A stretch of DNA of 38,148 nucleotides. Source: Thermoproteota archaeon (GTDB taxonomy: Archaea; Thermoproteota; Thermoprotei_A; Sulfolobales; Desulfurococcaceae). The notes below the pieces were generated by a model. It ran no database searches and was not told the origin of the DNA. It worked only from the letters and a program-made list of their open reading frames with translations. A program made the translations under genes and the position numbers. The DNA lies in assembly GCA_030550615.1 (NCBI GenBank), contig JAUQPA010000010.1:1-38148 (forward strand), read 5' to 3'. This document shows positions 7,559 through 16,289 of this stretch, in pieces. Numbering within the stretch: position 1 is the stretch's first letter; each line of letters begins with the position of its first letter.

Positions 7559-8128
7559 ATGAATAGTGAAATCTATACATTAGCAACTACAATAGCACTT
7601 GTATTTATTGCCGAGCTCGGCGATAAAACAATGATATCTACAGCTATATTTGCTGTTCAAACCCGTAGATTTTTAGCTGTTTTTCTAGCTTCCATCCTGG
7701 GTTTTACACTTGCTAACGTAATATCGGTTGTAGCGGGTTTTATTGTAAGGCAGGCTCTTGACTTAAGCATTGTTCAATTAGTTGCAGCTTTATTATTTAT
7801 AGTAGTTGGTTTATGGATGCTGCTGTGGGATAGGGATCACGTTGATGAAAAAGCAAAATATGGGATAACAGCTTGTTTCCTAGCGGTGTTTTTATCGGAA
7901 ATGGGTGATAAAACTCAATTAGCAGTATTTTCATCAGTTATTCTCCACGGTTTACCTTTAGTTACATTAACAGGGGGAATTGTAGGATACGCTCTAGCAA
8001 ATCTAATTGGCTTAATCATAGCTAGAGTAGCGAGTAAGAAAGTTAAGTGGAGTCAAGTTAAGAAATACGCTGCGTTAGTAATGATTACTATTGGTGTATG
8101 GATAGCTTTATCGGTTCTCGTGGATTAG
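7559..8128 (+). CDS. UPF0016/GDT1 family cation (Mn2+/Ca2+) transporter
   Basis: A 189-residue integral membrane protein with six predicted helices in two homologous halves. Each half carries the family motif E-x-G-D-K-T: AELGDKTMIS near residue 19 and SEMGDKTQLA near residue 113. Both acidic motifs are intact, so it should be active. Characterised relatives (yeast Gdt1, human TMEM165, bacterial MneA) exchange Ca2+ or Mn2+ for protons; bacterial members mostly export manganese. Length is normal for prokaryotic two-repeat members. It is a single gene with its own promoter, two upstream dyads and a structured leader, so metal-responsive control is plausible though unproven. Confidence 0.9.
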   Translation: MNSEIYTLATTIALVFIAELGDKTMISTAIFAVQTRRFLAVFLASILGFTLANVISVVAGFIVRQALDLSIVQLVAALLFIVVGLWMLLWDRDHVDEKAKYGITACFLAVFLSEMGDKTQLAVFSSVILHGLPLVTLTGGIVGYALANLIGLIIARVASKKVKWSQVKKYAALVMITIGVWIALSVLVD

Positions 8129-8135
8129 TAATTCA

Positions 8136-8966
8136 CTATGTATTATCAACTAGCTGTTCTACTTGTTTTATTACTATTCCGTCTCCTTGTTTAACTCTGA
8201 GTTTTGCAGCTGCATTACCTTTATTAACAGCTATTTCGAAGTAACCCCATGAGTTAATGTAGCAAGCTAACTCGCCTTCAGGAACTCTGCTGAAGCTTGC
8301 TTCGAAAACGCATGTATGTATTGATGCTCCTGCTTCAATGTTTATTTTTGAACCAAAAGACGGGTTTAGCTTTGATAAATCCATGTTGCTTATGTTGGTC
8401 ATGATGTTTCCAAACACATCTATGTATACCACGGTTGCTTTAATTGACTTATCGCGTTCATTAACTATTGGTTTTTCAAATGTTAACTTCACTATTTCGC
8501 TATAGCTGATTTCCTCCCCCACTTCTTCTAATGGTACTCCTTTACTAATCCACGCAGCTACAGGAGCGAATATATCTCTTCCATGGAAAGTATAGGAGAC
8601 TTCAGGTAACTTATACTTCGAGTTAGATATATCAAATACTCGTTTAACACCGTCTTGTTCAGCAAGTAGTGTTAGGCAACCGTTATCTGGACCTAGTAGA
8701 ATATAGTTACTTGTCTCTATTAAAATAGATCTCCTTGAGCTACCCACCCCTGGATCCACCACGACTACGAAAACAGTGTTCCTCGGGAAATACTTGGCTG
8801 AAACAGCTAGGATTACAGCTGCCTCCAGGATGTTGTGTCTTTCAACTCCATGTGTTAAATCAATAACCTCAGCTTCTGGATTAATGGATTTAATGACTCC
8901 TTTAACTACTCCCACGTATGGATCTCTGTAGCCGTAGTCAGTCAATAGCACAATTAATTTCTTCAA
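8136..8966 (-). CDS. SAM hydroxide adenosyltransferase (DUF62)
   Basis: A 276-residue cytoplasmic enzyme. It begins KKLIVLLTDYGYRDPYVGVVKG, the DUF62 signature, then has VVVDPGVGSSRR and TFHGRDIFAPVAAW. The Asp and Arg of the second motif and the His of the third are the conserved triad of this family, which hydrolyses S-adenosylmethionine to adenosine and methionine. Fluorinases and chlorinases are relatives, but their substrate-specific insertions are not apparent. The C-terminal beta domain (from about residue 170) binds the adenine. Start TTG 8966 follows AAGGTTG. The gene converges with the UPF0016 gene seven bases away. Physiological role is uncertain, perhaps SAM turnover. Confidence 0.85.
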   Translation of the reverse strand: MKKLIVLLTDYGYRDPYVGVVKGVIKSINPEAEVIDLTHGVERHNILEAAVILAVSAKYFPRNTVFVVVVDPGVGSSRRSILIETSNYILLGPDNGCLTLLAEQDGVKRVFDISNSKYKLPEVSYTFHGRDIFAPVAAWISKGVPLEEVGEEISYSEIVKLTFEKPIVNERDKSIKATVVYIDVFGNIMTNISNMDLSKLNPSFGSKINIEAGASIHTCVFEASFSRVPEGELACYINSWGYFEIAVNKGNAAAKLRVKQGDGIVIKQVEQLVDNT

Positions 8967-9031
8967 TTTTTCAACCTTTCAGGGGGTTTGTAGTTATTTA
9001 TAATAATCCTTAAATGTAATAATTATTTAAC

Positions 9032-9137
9032 GCCGGGGATGGAGTCGACGGGCGGCCTGATGCGTGATGATTGTTGACGCGTTCAACCCGGCTATTGTTC
9101 CGATGATTAACAGCGGATAAGCTGATGCCCGTGATGT
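9032..9137 (+). ncRNA. Candidate C/D box guide RNA or related structured RNA
   Basis: A GC-rich island in AT-rich intergenic DNA, about 25 bases downstream of a TATA-like CTTAAATG (9009-9016). It contains CTGA (9057-9060), a three-base spacer, then GTGATGA (9064-9070), the exact D'/C' box arrangement of archaeal C/D RNAs. The 13 bases before this CTGA are complementary over 10 contiguous bases to the universal 16S helix 44 sequence CCGCCCGTCG, and the base five positions from the box pairs with C1402 (E. coli numbering). A second CTGA (9122-9125) with TGCCC and GTGATGT follows. An upstream C box is only approximate (GGGATGG, 9036-9042). GCCGGG (9032-9037) can pair with CCCGGC (9087-9092), and GTTGA-CGCGT-TCAAC (9073-9087) forms a hairpin. 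RNA ends are estimates. Confidence 0.5.
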
Positions 9138-9214
9138 ACCAGCTCTTAATGAGGTTTTTAAATGCTTAATTCTATTTCATACTTGATGATTCAATGGTTA
9201 ATGAGGTGTTTTAA

Positions 9215-10162
9215 TTGTCATCTGGTTTAACTACTAGGTGCTTATTCAAGAACACCTGGTATTTATCAAGTAGCGGCTTTAAGTACGGTTATGTATTCGT
9301 CTATGGAACGAGGATTCAGGATGATGGTGAAGGCGAACCAGATCCCGAGCTTGAGTTATCCGAGCTAGTATATGATTTCAATGGAGATGCTGTTATAGCT
9401 CACGGTTATAGTTTACTAGTAGATATTGTTGAATACGTTGTAAGAGGACTCAGCGGCATCGATCTAAGCGTATTCACGAGGGAAGAGCTTAGGAAAATAG
9501 CTAAAGCTGGATTAGTAAACGCATATATGAATGGTATAACTCTACCTGTAGCACGGACAAACCACCCGGAGGTCATAGTGGATATTGCAAGAGAAAATAG
9601 CTTCAGAATAGGAATCATAGCTGATAGAGGAACTGTTGCAAGAAACCCATTCATTGTTCTACTTGAATTAGATGGTCAATGGGTTTACTTAGATGACAGG
9701 AAAATAGGTGAGTATTCAACAGTAATTTGTAAGCCCAGTGAACCCAGAAACACCTGTATACTCCCGGATGCTAGAGGATACGGTAACATCACTACAGCTA
9801 TTGAAGAAACATACACTACAGCTCGTGACCCATTATTATCATTCAGAATACTAACAAACTTCTATAGGACAACTGGAATAGACAATGGTTTCGTTGAGAA
9901 AGGATCTGCATCAGATTTAATCATATATGATTTGAAAAACCCATTGAAAACAATGCCGTTGATAACTCTAGAGCATCCATATAAACTACTCGCGAGGTCG
10001 CAGCAACCCGATGTAGTTTTCATTGGGGGAGACGTGTTTTACGAGCAAGGAGAAAACCTAGCTATACCAGTTGTAAAAATAAATGAAATAATAAAAAAGA
10101 AATTGAGAAAAGAGAATTCACTACTCAACCAAACGGAACTTCTATCAAATAAATCCACTTAA
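9215..10162 (+). CDS. Degenerate amidohydrolase-like protein
   Basis: A 315-residue protein. The C-terminus (GSASDLIIYDLKNPLKTMP, then QPDVVFIGGDVFYEQGENL) is the composite beta domain of the amidohydrolase superfamily (guanine deaminase/chlorohydrolase type). An N-terminal part (REELRKIAKAGLVNAYMNGIT) fits the first barrel helices. The metal-binding HxH that should follow the first strand is replaced: AVIAHGYSLLVDIVEYVVRGL sits where families have NAHTHL. The protein is about 100 residues shorter than usual and the later barrel histidines are not recognisable. It is probably not a classical metal hydrolase. TTG 9215 is preceded by GAGGTG (9203-9208) and a TATA-like TTTTTAAATG near 9155. Function unknown. 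Confidence 0.6.
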   Translation: MSSGLTTRCLFKNTWYLSSSGFKYGYVFVYGTRIQDDGEGEPDPELELSELVYDFNGDAVIAHGYSLLVDIVEYVVRGLSGIDLSVFTREELRKIAKAGLVNAYMNGITLPVARTNHPEVIVDIARENSFRIGIIADRGTVARNPFIVLLELDGQWVYLDDRKIGEYSTVICKPSEPRNTCILPDARGYGNITTAIEETYTTARDPLLSFRILTNFYRTTGIDNGFVEKGSASDLIIYDLKNPLKTMPLITLEHPYKLLARSQQPDVVFIGGDVFYEQGENLAIPVVKINEIIKKKLRKENSLLNQTELLSNKST

Positions 10163-10200
10163 AACACTATATTAATACCACGATGAATTCGCATCCTACA

Positions 10201-10228
10201 TGAAAACCTGATTTCATAGGGGTTTTCA
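10201..10228. repeat. 8-bp inverted repeat downstream of the amidohydrolase-like gene
   Basis: TGAAAACC (10201-10208) and GGTTTTCA (10221-10228) form a perfect 8-bp stem with a 12-base loop, 38 bases after the stop. It may act in transcript 3' end formation. The rest of 10163-10324 shows nothing else. Confidence 0.4.
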
Positions 10229-10324
10229 ATAAAGACAATCAGGAGTAGTAGCAAACTATATTGAACACTCGATGACATAGTTAAGTTCTATGTGGAGAAC
10301 AAGCTGAACCTTGAAGAGTGGATG

Positions 10325-10398
10325 TGGGCCCGCGGGGATTTGAACCCCGGACCTCCCGGTTATCAGCCGGGCGCTCCACCAAGCTGAGCTACGGGCCC
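10325..10398 (-). tRNA. tRNA-Ile(GAU)
   Basis: A 74-base cloverleaf on the minus strand. The acceptor stem GGGCCCG pairs with CGGGCCC, discriminator A. The anticodon loop CTGATAA carries GAU with U33 and is closed by CCGG pairs. The T arm is GGGGTTCAAATCCCC. CCA is not encoded and there is no intron. A TATA element (GTTTTTAAAT on the plus strand, 10423-10432) lies about 30 bases upstream. Confidence 0.95.
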
Positions 10399-10501
10399 CT
10401 GATTCAAGTATTATTTAACCGAGTTTTTAAATCTAGTTGTTCCTAGTTGCTAATTAAAGTATTTTTAATTGCTTGTTCATTTAAATTCTTGGTGTATACT
10501 T

Positions 10502-12328
10502 TTGCATGGCTGGTGGGGTAAAGTACTATATGTAGATCTTAGTGGTAAGAAAATTAAAGAAATAACGCTTGATCCTTCGTATTACACAGACTACCTTGGT
10601 GGTAGAGGGCTTGCTGCGAGATTACTGTGGGATTTGAATCCCCGCGGAGTAGACCCGTTTTCACCATATAATCATCTCGTGATTGCTAATGGGCCATTAT
10701 CTTCTCTACCTTTACCCAGCAGCGGCAAGGTGCAAGTTGCATCAAAAAGCCCTCTTACTCTCGGCTATGGTGATGGGAATCTCGGATCCATGGCTAGTTT
10801 CCACTTGAAGAGAACAGGGTATGATGCAATAGTTATAGCAGGATCCTTTAGAAAACCGGGATATCTCTACGTTGAGAACAATAGAGTTGAGTTTAGGGAT
10901 GCAGAGGACTTATGGGGACTAGATACGTTCGCAGCCGAGGATAAACTAGTAAGAGAACACGGTAGAAACACAGGTATGTTGCTAATTGGACCAGGCGGCG
11001 AGAACCTCGTTAGATACGCTACTATTGTATCCCAGAAAGGCAGAAGTGGAGGTAGACCAGGATTAGGAGCAGTTATGGGTAGTAAGAAGTTGAAAGCAAT
11101 AGTATTGAAGGGTTCACTTGAACCATCAATAGCTAATAAAGAGGAGTTTCGTAAGCTAGCAGAGGAAGCATATGGCAAGATCCTGAAGAGCGATAACTAC
11201 GACTTCTGGATTAGACAGGGAACAATGAGCACAATTGTATGGAGTCATCAGAATAGCTGCTTACCAACAATGAATTTCAGGGAGGGAGTATGGGATGAAT
11301 ACGAATCCATCAGCGGGGATTTAATGGAGAAACTCAAGGTCTCTAGACGTGGATGCCCCTTCTGCAACATGGCCTGTGGTAACGTAATACTTGATGATTC
11401 AAATGAAGAAAGCGAACTAGACTACGAGAATGTTGCAATGCTTGGAAGCAATATACTACTGGGGGACCTGCGGAGAGTGGGTGAAATAAATAAATTAGCT
11501 GATAAACTAGGCGTAGATACAATTAGCCTCGGAAACTCACTGGGGTTCTACATGGAGGCAAGTGAGAGAAACCTAGTGAGTGATAAACTGGAATGGGGAG
11601 ACTACAGGGAGATAAGAAGACTAGTAATTGACGTAGCATATAGAAGAGGGCTGGGAGCATTCATTGCTGAAGGAGTTGCAAGAATGTCCAGGAGCCTAGG
11701 TAGGGAAGCAGAAGAATTCGCGATGCACGTCAAGGGACTAGAGGTTTCAGCATACGACTGTCACGCTGCACCAGCAATGGCACTAGCATACGGTACCTCA
11801 CCTATTGGTGCACATCACAAGGATGCGTGGATCATAAGCTACGAGGTTAGAACGAACAGGCTTGGATACACAAGGGATAAAGTTGAGAGACTAGTGTTCC
11901 TGCAGGATATTCGAGGAGGCATGTTCGAGTCTCTAACTACTTGTAGATTACCATGGGTTGAGGTAGGATTAGACTTGGAGTACTACCCGAAGCTACTATC
12001 AGCAGCTACTGGTTTAACCTGGAGTATTGATGACATTAGAGTAATCGGCAACAGAATATACTCGTTGATTAGAGCTTATTGGATACGTGAACATGGGGGT
12101 TGGGGGAGGGAAATGGATTACGCGCCAGTGAGGTGGTTTAAACACCCGTTGACGAAAGGTCCATATACTGGTCATAAATTAGACATTGAGAAATACGGTG
12201 AAATGCTTAACGCATACTACGATCTACGCGGCTGGGATGAAAGAGGTGTTCCCAAGAAAACCACTCTCGAGAAACTTAAATTAAACTTCGTAATACCTGT
12301 CCTCGAGCAAATAATAGAATTAAAATAA
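10502..12328 (+). CDS. aor: Tungsten-dependent aldehyde:ferredoxin oxidoreductase
   Basis: About 608 residues, normal for the family. It oxidises aldehydes, typically from 2-keto acid breakdown in peptide fermentation, to carboxylic acids with reduction of ferredoxin in the cytoplasm. The N-terminal domain (HGWWGKVLYVDLSGKK, LGGRGLAARLLWD, NGPLSSLPLPSSGK) binds the bis-tungstopterin. The [4Fe-4S] ligands start with CPFCNMAC (Cys 285, 288 and 292) with a fourth Cys further on in TTCRLPW. TTG 10502 was chosen because family members begin MxGWWG and GGTG lies seven bases upstream. A TTG at 10469 would add 11 residues but would sit upstream of the TATA-predicted transcript start. Paralogs (FOR, GAPOR) cannot be fully excluded. 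The riboflavin kinase gene follows 74 bases later. Confidence 0.9.
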   Translation: MHGWWGKVLYVDLSGKKIKEITLDPSYYTDYLGGRGLAARLLWDLNPRGVDPFSPYNHLVIANGPLSSLPLPSSGKVQVASKSPLTLGYGDGNLGSMASFHLKRTGYDAIVIAGSFRKPGYLYVENNRVEFRDAEDLWGLDTFAAEDKLVREHGRNTGMLLIGPGGENLVRYATIVSQKGRSGGRPGLGAVMGSKKLKAIVLKGSLEPSIANKEEFRKLAEEAYGKILKSDNYDFWIRQGTMSTIVWSHQNSCLPTMNFREGVWDEYESISGDLMEKLKVSRRGCPFCNMACGNVILDDSNEESELDYENVAMLGSNILLGDLRRVGEINKLADKLGVDTISLGNSLGFYMEASERNLVSDKLEWGDYREIRRLVIDVAYRRGLGAFIAEGVARMSRSLGREAEEFAMHVKGLEVSAYDCHAAPAMALAYGTSPIGAHHKDAWIISYEVRTNRLGYTRDKVERLVFLQDIRGGMFESLTTCRLPWVEVGLDLEYYPKLLSAATGLTWSIDDIRVIGNRIYSLIRAYWIREHGGWGREMDYAPVRWFKHPLTKGPYTGHKLDIEKYGEMLNAYYDLRGWDERGVPKKTTLEKLKLNFVIPVLEQIIELK

Positions 12329-12402
12329 GCTCAATTAGTATTTTTCACTACTACTTAGAATACGATATTGAAATACCTTCCATGGAATAGGGATTGCTAA
12401 AT

Positions 12403-12774
12403 ATGATTACTGTAATACGCGGGAAAGTTATTTCTGGAGTCGGAGAGGCGTCTAAGTACGTGGAGGAGTATGGCTCGGAGTTCGAGAAAATACTTGGAGT
12501 CAAACCATATCCTGGTACATTAAATATAGAACTAGGTGAATGCATTGAGGAAATAATTGGTAACATGAGGCCAACCATAATACAGCCTCCGAGAAAGGGT
12601 CTTGGAGTTGTTTATGCTTATCGGGGTTTTCTTCGAGGTATTCAAGTACTTGTTGTTAAACCAGCATTAACCAAGCATGATTGCAGAGTAGTTGAATTAG
12701 TATCAGCTGTTAAGCTGAGAGAAGTACTTGGTTTAAATGACGGTGACATAGTTGAGGTTGAGCTATACGCGTAG
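12403..12774 (+). CDS. ribK: CTP-dependent riboflavin kinase (RibK, DUF120)
   Basis: A 123-residue archaeal riboflavin kinase, converting riboflavin to FMN with CTP as phosphate donor. It starts ITVIRGKVISGVGEASKYV, the glycine-rich nucleotide region, then KPYPGTLNIEL, the family's hallmark, then a segment ending in VSAVKLREVLGLNDGDIVEVEL. The usual GEG of the first motif reads GEA here. The N-terminal winged-helix domain found in some archaeal homologs is absent, so this is the minimal catalytic form. ATG 12403 was chosen with GGGAT about 10 bases upstream. TTG 12394 is an alternative. Confidence 0.85.
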   Translation: MITVIRGKVISGVGEASKYVEEYGSEFEKILGVKPYPGTLNIELGECIEEIIGNMRPTIIQPPRKGLGVVYAYRGFLRGIQVLVVKPALTKHDCRVVELVSAVKLREVLGLNDGDIVEVELYA

Positions 12775-12859
12775 TCACGGGGTTAAAGCGTAGATAAGCG
12801 GGTTTAAAACTAGTATTGCATCTAGGAAATTAGCAATGAATTTGAATTAATGCTTTTCA

Positions 12860-14407
12860 CTATGGTTTAATAAAAGTGTTCTCTACGTACTCAACATAGT
12901 TTTCAATGTTGATAGTTGACTGTAATGCAGCTGATCCTATGATGCTCTGAGTTACTTCGGGAATAAATAGGAACACTGTTCCAACAATTATTATTGTAAC
13001 TGTGAGTATTAATAACGTAGCTTGAGCTAGCTTCATGTCAACTTTTCTGAATAAGCTAATGGGGGCTCCAAATAATACAATGTACAGTAGCTTCATGTAA
13101 GCCAATAAACCTATTGCGCTTGTAACCACCATTAAAATAGCTAGTGCAATATTATACTCGAAGAGAGCCTCGTAAAGCAGTAGTTTAGCTAGAAAACCCG
13201 GTAGCGGAGGTATTCCCGCAAGCGTTAAAGTAGATACTGCGAAAGCAACACCTGCAGCTTTATACTTCATACCGGAACCAGATAAATTGTCCAGTAGCCG
13301 AGATCCAGAGGCTTTAATGAACACACCTGTGCTGAGGAATAATGTTGCTTTGGCTAAGGAATGTGTAATTACGTAATACAATGTTGCTTGTAGACCCTTG
13401 AAAGTCAAGCATCCAATACCCATGAACAAGAACCCTAGATTCATAACAGTTGAATACGCTATTAACCTCTTGACGTCTCTCTGAATATTCATTAATAATG
13501 CTCCGAAAACACCTGATAAAGAACCCATTAAGATTACTGCGAGTGATGCGAGCTCCATGATTGAATTCAGAGGTGTTCTATAGGAATTCCAGGATGCGAT
13601 GTACAGGAACTTATATAATCCAATAACACCTGTGTTAACAACAAGCCCACTAAGCAGCGCTGATATAGGGGTGGGAGCTGCTGGATGAGCATCGGGTAAC
13701 CAGAAGTGATTAGGAAACACACCGCTTTTAATGCTAAAGGTCCACAGAGCTAGTATCATTATTAAACCATACGCAAATAAGTGCAGTGTGTCAATATAAT
13801 TCGTTACTTTATATGAGAAATCAACAAGGTTTAGTGTACCGTAGAAGCTATAGGTTAATCCCATCGCTAAGAGGTACAACGACGTACCTAGAGAACCTAT
13901 GAAAGCGTATTTTAACCCGGAAACTATGGCTACTGGCCTATTCCTATAGTACATTACAAGTGCATATGCTGATACACCTGTTACCTCCAGCATAACGAAT
14001 AAGTTGAATAGATCACCTGTGTATGCTACACCGAGTATTCCCGCACTATTACCAAGCACTAGGATTACGTACCATGGATATGCTTCATCGGTGATGTAGC
14101 TAATGCTATAGAGCAGTATAGATAGTATTATAAATGACGTTAATAACCCGATCAACGCACAGAATCTATCCACAATGTATGTTATTCCAATCGGAGCCGG
14201 CCAACCACCAGCTCTGAAAACGAAAGGGTGTTCAACTCTAAATGCTTCATATGCAACAATAGCTGATAAAACAGTTGTAATAGCTAAAATTATCGTCGCG
14301 TACCCCATAACAACAAGTCTCTTCCTGGATACGAGATACACTATTGGTATCGTGAACCCTGCGAAAGCCGGAAGGAACGGAATTACACCTATTATGATGT
14401 CGATCAT
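12860..14407 (-). CDS. Mrp/Mbh antiporter subunit D (MrpD/MbhH-like), module 1
   Basis: A 515-residue polytopic protein of the NuoN/MrpD family, about 14 helices. Ion-path residues are intact: Glu141 in VMLEVTGVSAY (TM5), Lys166 in SGLKYAFIGS (TM7), Lys227 in SIKSGVFPNHFWLPDAHPAAPTPISALLSG (TM8 and the following family motif) and Lys353 in THSLAKATLF (TM12). It should conduct cations or protons within a multi-subunit Na+/H+ antiporter. It is the last gene of a seven-gene operon, 14 bases after the MrpE gene. Unlike its paralog in the right-hand module, no key residue is missing. Confidence 0.9.
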   Translation of the reverse strand: MIDIIIGVIPFLPAFAGFTIPIVYLVSRKRLVVMGYATIILAITTVLSAIVAYEAFRVEHPFVFRAGGWPAPIGITYIVDRFCALIGLLTSFIILSILLYSISYITDEAYPWYVILVLGNSAGILGVAYTGDLFNLFVMLEVTGVSAYALVMYYRNRPVAIVSGLKYAFIGSLGTSLYLLAMGLTYSFYGTLNLVDFSYKVTNYIDTLHLFAYGLIMILALWTFSIKSGVFPNHFWLPDAHPAAPTPISALLSGLVVNTGVIGLYKFLYIASWNSYRTPLNSIMELASLAVILMGSLSGVFGALLMNIQRDVKRLIAYSTVMNLGFLFMGIGCLTFKGLQATLYYVITHSLAKATLFLSTGVFIKASGSRLLDNLSGSGMKYKAAGVAFAVSTLTLAGIPPLPGFLAKLLLYEALFEYNIALAILMVVTSAIGLLAYMKLLYIVLFGAPISLFRKVDMKLAQATLLILTVTIIIVGTVFLFIPEVTQSIIGSAALQSTINIENYVEYVENTFIKP

Positions 14408-14421
14408 AACCTACACCTCTA

Positions 14422-14907
14422 TCACTCGAATATTTTGTAAGCATAGTATTCGAATTCTTCGCTAATTATCCTCCTAGCTTCCACGGGCTCGAACGTAGTG
14501 ACCTTTATCCAGTTGACGTAGAAGTAGTTGTTTTTTTCATCCACGACAACTGTTCCAGGGGTATTCGTAATAGAACCCATTACTAGTAGTCTTGCGTATC
14601 TTGATTTGACGTTTACAGGTACTTTTACTATTCCCGGATCTATATCCATGTTTATTATTCTTTTAACAACATCCATGTGAGCCTTGATCTCGATGATAGT
14701 CATGTATTTCACGAAGTAGTAAACAGCGTACAGTAACCTCTTTAGATCAAAAAGCTTTTTCTCATCAACCACCAAGTATTTCGCAGACATGATACTCAGT
14801 ACTGTTGAAACAAGTAACCCTGTCATAACAGTGTATGTTGAGAGAGAACCAGCGAACGTAATGTAAACTATGAATACTAATAATCCTACTACAATGTATT
14901 TTATCAT
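14422..14907 (-). CDS. Antiporter subunit MrpE/MbhA-like, module 1
   Basis: A 161-residue protein with two or three N-terminal membrane helices and a cytoplasmic C-terminal domain containing SITNTPGTVVVDEKNNYFYVNW, the PF01899-type hallmark. MrpE is a structural subunit required for full antiport activity. ATG at 14907 shares its first base with the stop of the preceding MrpC gene (TAATG), so translation is coupled. The product is paralogous to the gene at 22140, which has the same NTPGTIVVD core. Confidence 0.88.
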   Translation of the reverse strand: MIKYIVVGLLVFIVYITFAGSLSTYTVMTGLLVSTVLSIMSAKYLVVDEKKLFDLKRLLYAVYYFVKYMTIIEIKAHMDVVKRIINMDIDPGIVKVPVNVKSRYARLLVMGSITNTPGTVVVDEKNNYFYVNWIKVTTFEPVEARRIISEEFEYYAYKIFE

Positions 14908-15314
14908 TACTCCACACCCTCCTCGAGGAGCGATTTAACAGCTTTTCTAGCATCAATAGTACCTGTTAAACGGTACACCTGTATTATTCCGAAAGCTATA
15001 AGTGCATTAACAGCTAAACCAATAACGATACCTGTTAGAACAAGTGCTTGTGGAAGAGGATCAGAGGCGTGGTTTAAGAGGAAATCCTTATCAGCACCTC
15101 GTATATCGCTGTATACTGGTGGCACGATAGGATACGTAAAAATGAATCCAGCTAGAATTATTGCCACGAAAACAGTATCTGAAAGTACTGTTAGAGATAA
15201 TAGTTTCTTTGTTAAACTTCTCCTATATACTATGCCGTATATTGATATCAATGCATTGATGATCAAAACGCAGATTATTAGTACATATGTGAATTCCTCA
15301 ATCACGAACTTCAC
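14907..15314 (-). CDS. Antiporter subunit MrpC/MbhG-like (NuoK family), module 1
   Basis: A 135-residue protein with three membrane helices. The third begins after ASDPLPQALVLTGIVIGLAVNALIAF, the DPLPQALVLTAIVI signature of MrpC/MnhC. NuoK-type subunits form the hydrophilic axis next to the antiporter-like subunits. There is a loop insertion between helices 2 and 3 (YSDIRGADKDFLLNHA). GTG 15314 overlaps the end of the upstream gene by 17 bases and is preceded by GAGGAG. Confidence 0.88.
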   Translation of the reverse strand: MKFVIEEFTYVLIICVLIINALISIYGIVYRRSLTKKLLSLTVLSDTVFVAIILAGFIFTYPIVPPVYSDIRGADKDFLLNHASDPLPQALVLTGIVIGLAVNALIAFGIIQVYRLTGTIDARKAVKSLLEEGVE

Positions 15315-16032
15315 CTTTATAGAGCTCCTCTGGTATAGATAAATACAAAGCTACAGCTGTGAAACCAGAAGCAACAGCTAGGAATTCAAGTAAGTTATAC
15401 AAGGATATACTTCCGCTGATTACCACTCCATTCAAAAACCCAGGATAAAACTTCTGGTTTGTAACAATCTCTAATCCTTTAACAACAGGTAATAAAGCCA
15501 CGAGGCCTAAACCAGTTAGAGCAAATCCACGTATTGCTACAAGTTTTGTTGAAGTAATCCCTTTCTCTAGTAGTATATTAACAGAGTAAACCGGTATGAT
15601 AAGCATTGTTGCAACAGCTAGAGCAGATCCCCCTGGGAATCCTCCTCCCGGCGTTAAATGACCGTGGAAAGCTATTGCAGCTGATACCGTAGCTATGAGT
15701 AGAACAATGATTTTAGTTGCGTTTCTAGATAACTCCGTTAATCCCATTGGTTCTCCACGTGGAAACCCTCCTTTAATCGTAAATATCGCCAATCCACCCA
15801 CAATAGCTAAGTATAGAACCAGGGTTTCATAGACTGTATCTAATCCTCTATAATCCCATACGATAGCCGCGACAGACTCGGGACTCGCCGTATCTATAAT
15901 GGTGTTAGCTATATAGTATTTGCTTAAATCTCTTAGAGATCTAGGAACGGTGATTTCAGCTACGAATGAAATAACTAACGAGGACAATAGTGTAACAGCT
16001 AGTATAGATATTAGAATAATAACTCGCTTCAA
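15298..16032 (-). CDS. MbhE-MbhF (MrpB) fusion subunit, module 1
   Basis: A 244-residue membrane protein. Residues 1-85 correspond to the separate MbhE subunit of Pyrococcus hydrogenase and to part of MrpA (VAAIVWDYRGLDTVYETLVLYLAIVGG). Residues from about 105 correspond to MrpB/MbhF with AIAFHGHLTPGGGFPGGSALA, the invariant GH-x-TPGGGFxGG loop. Fusion of the two is seen in both modules of this window. TTG 16032 overlaps the preceding stop as TTGA, typical of this tightly coupled operon. Confidence 0.85.
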   Translation of the reverse strand: MKRVIILISILAVTLLSSLVISFVAEITVPRSLRDLSKYYIANTIIDTASPESVAAIVWDYRGLDTVYETLVLYLAIVGGLAIFTIKGGFPRGEPMGLTELSRNATKIIVLLIATVSAAIAFHGHLTPGGGFPGGSALAVATMLIIPVYSVNILLEKGITSTKLVAIRGFALTGLGLVALLPVVKGLEIVTNQKFYPGFLNGVVISGSISLYNLLEFLAVASGFTAVALYLSIPEELYKGEVRD

Positions 16033-16289
16033 CGAGAACTCACCTCTTCAAATCTCTCTGTTTTACTAATGACGAAAATCAATAGCGCTGAGTATAATCC
16101 AACCGAGACAGCTACATATGTCATAACAATATCAGCTGCTCCCATTGCTTGAAGTATTACAGCGTAGCAGATGCTTTGCCCAGCTGAGAAAGCAGTTGCT
16201 TTTAGCAAATCTCTCTCCGTGATAGCCATGTAAACGAATACTAGGCTGAGTAAGGAAAAAGCCAGTAGTATTAGAATTGTTATAATCAT
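16029..16289 (-). CDS. MbhD/DUF4040-like subunit, module 1
   Basis: An 86-residue protein with three membrane helices (VFYMAITERDLLKATAFSAGQSICYAVILQAMGAADIVMTYVAVS region split over helices 2 and 3). It corresponds to MbhD and to a C-terminal part of bacterial MrpA; the conserved MGAADIVMTY turn carries an acidic residue in the membrane. ATGA overlap joins it to the upstream MrpG gene. Confidence 0.8.
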   Translation of the reverse strand: MIITILILLAFSLLSLVFVYMAITERDLLKATAFSAGQSICYAVILQAMGAADIVMTYVAVSVGLYSALLIFVISKTERFEEVSSR

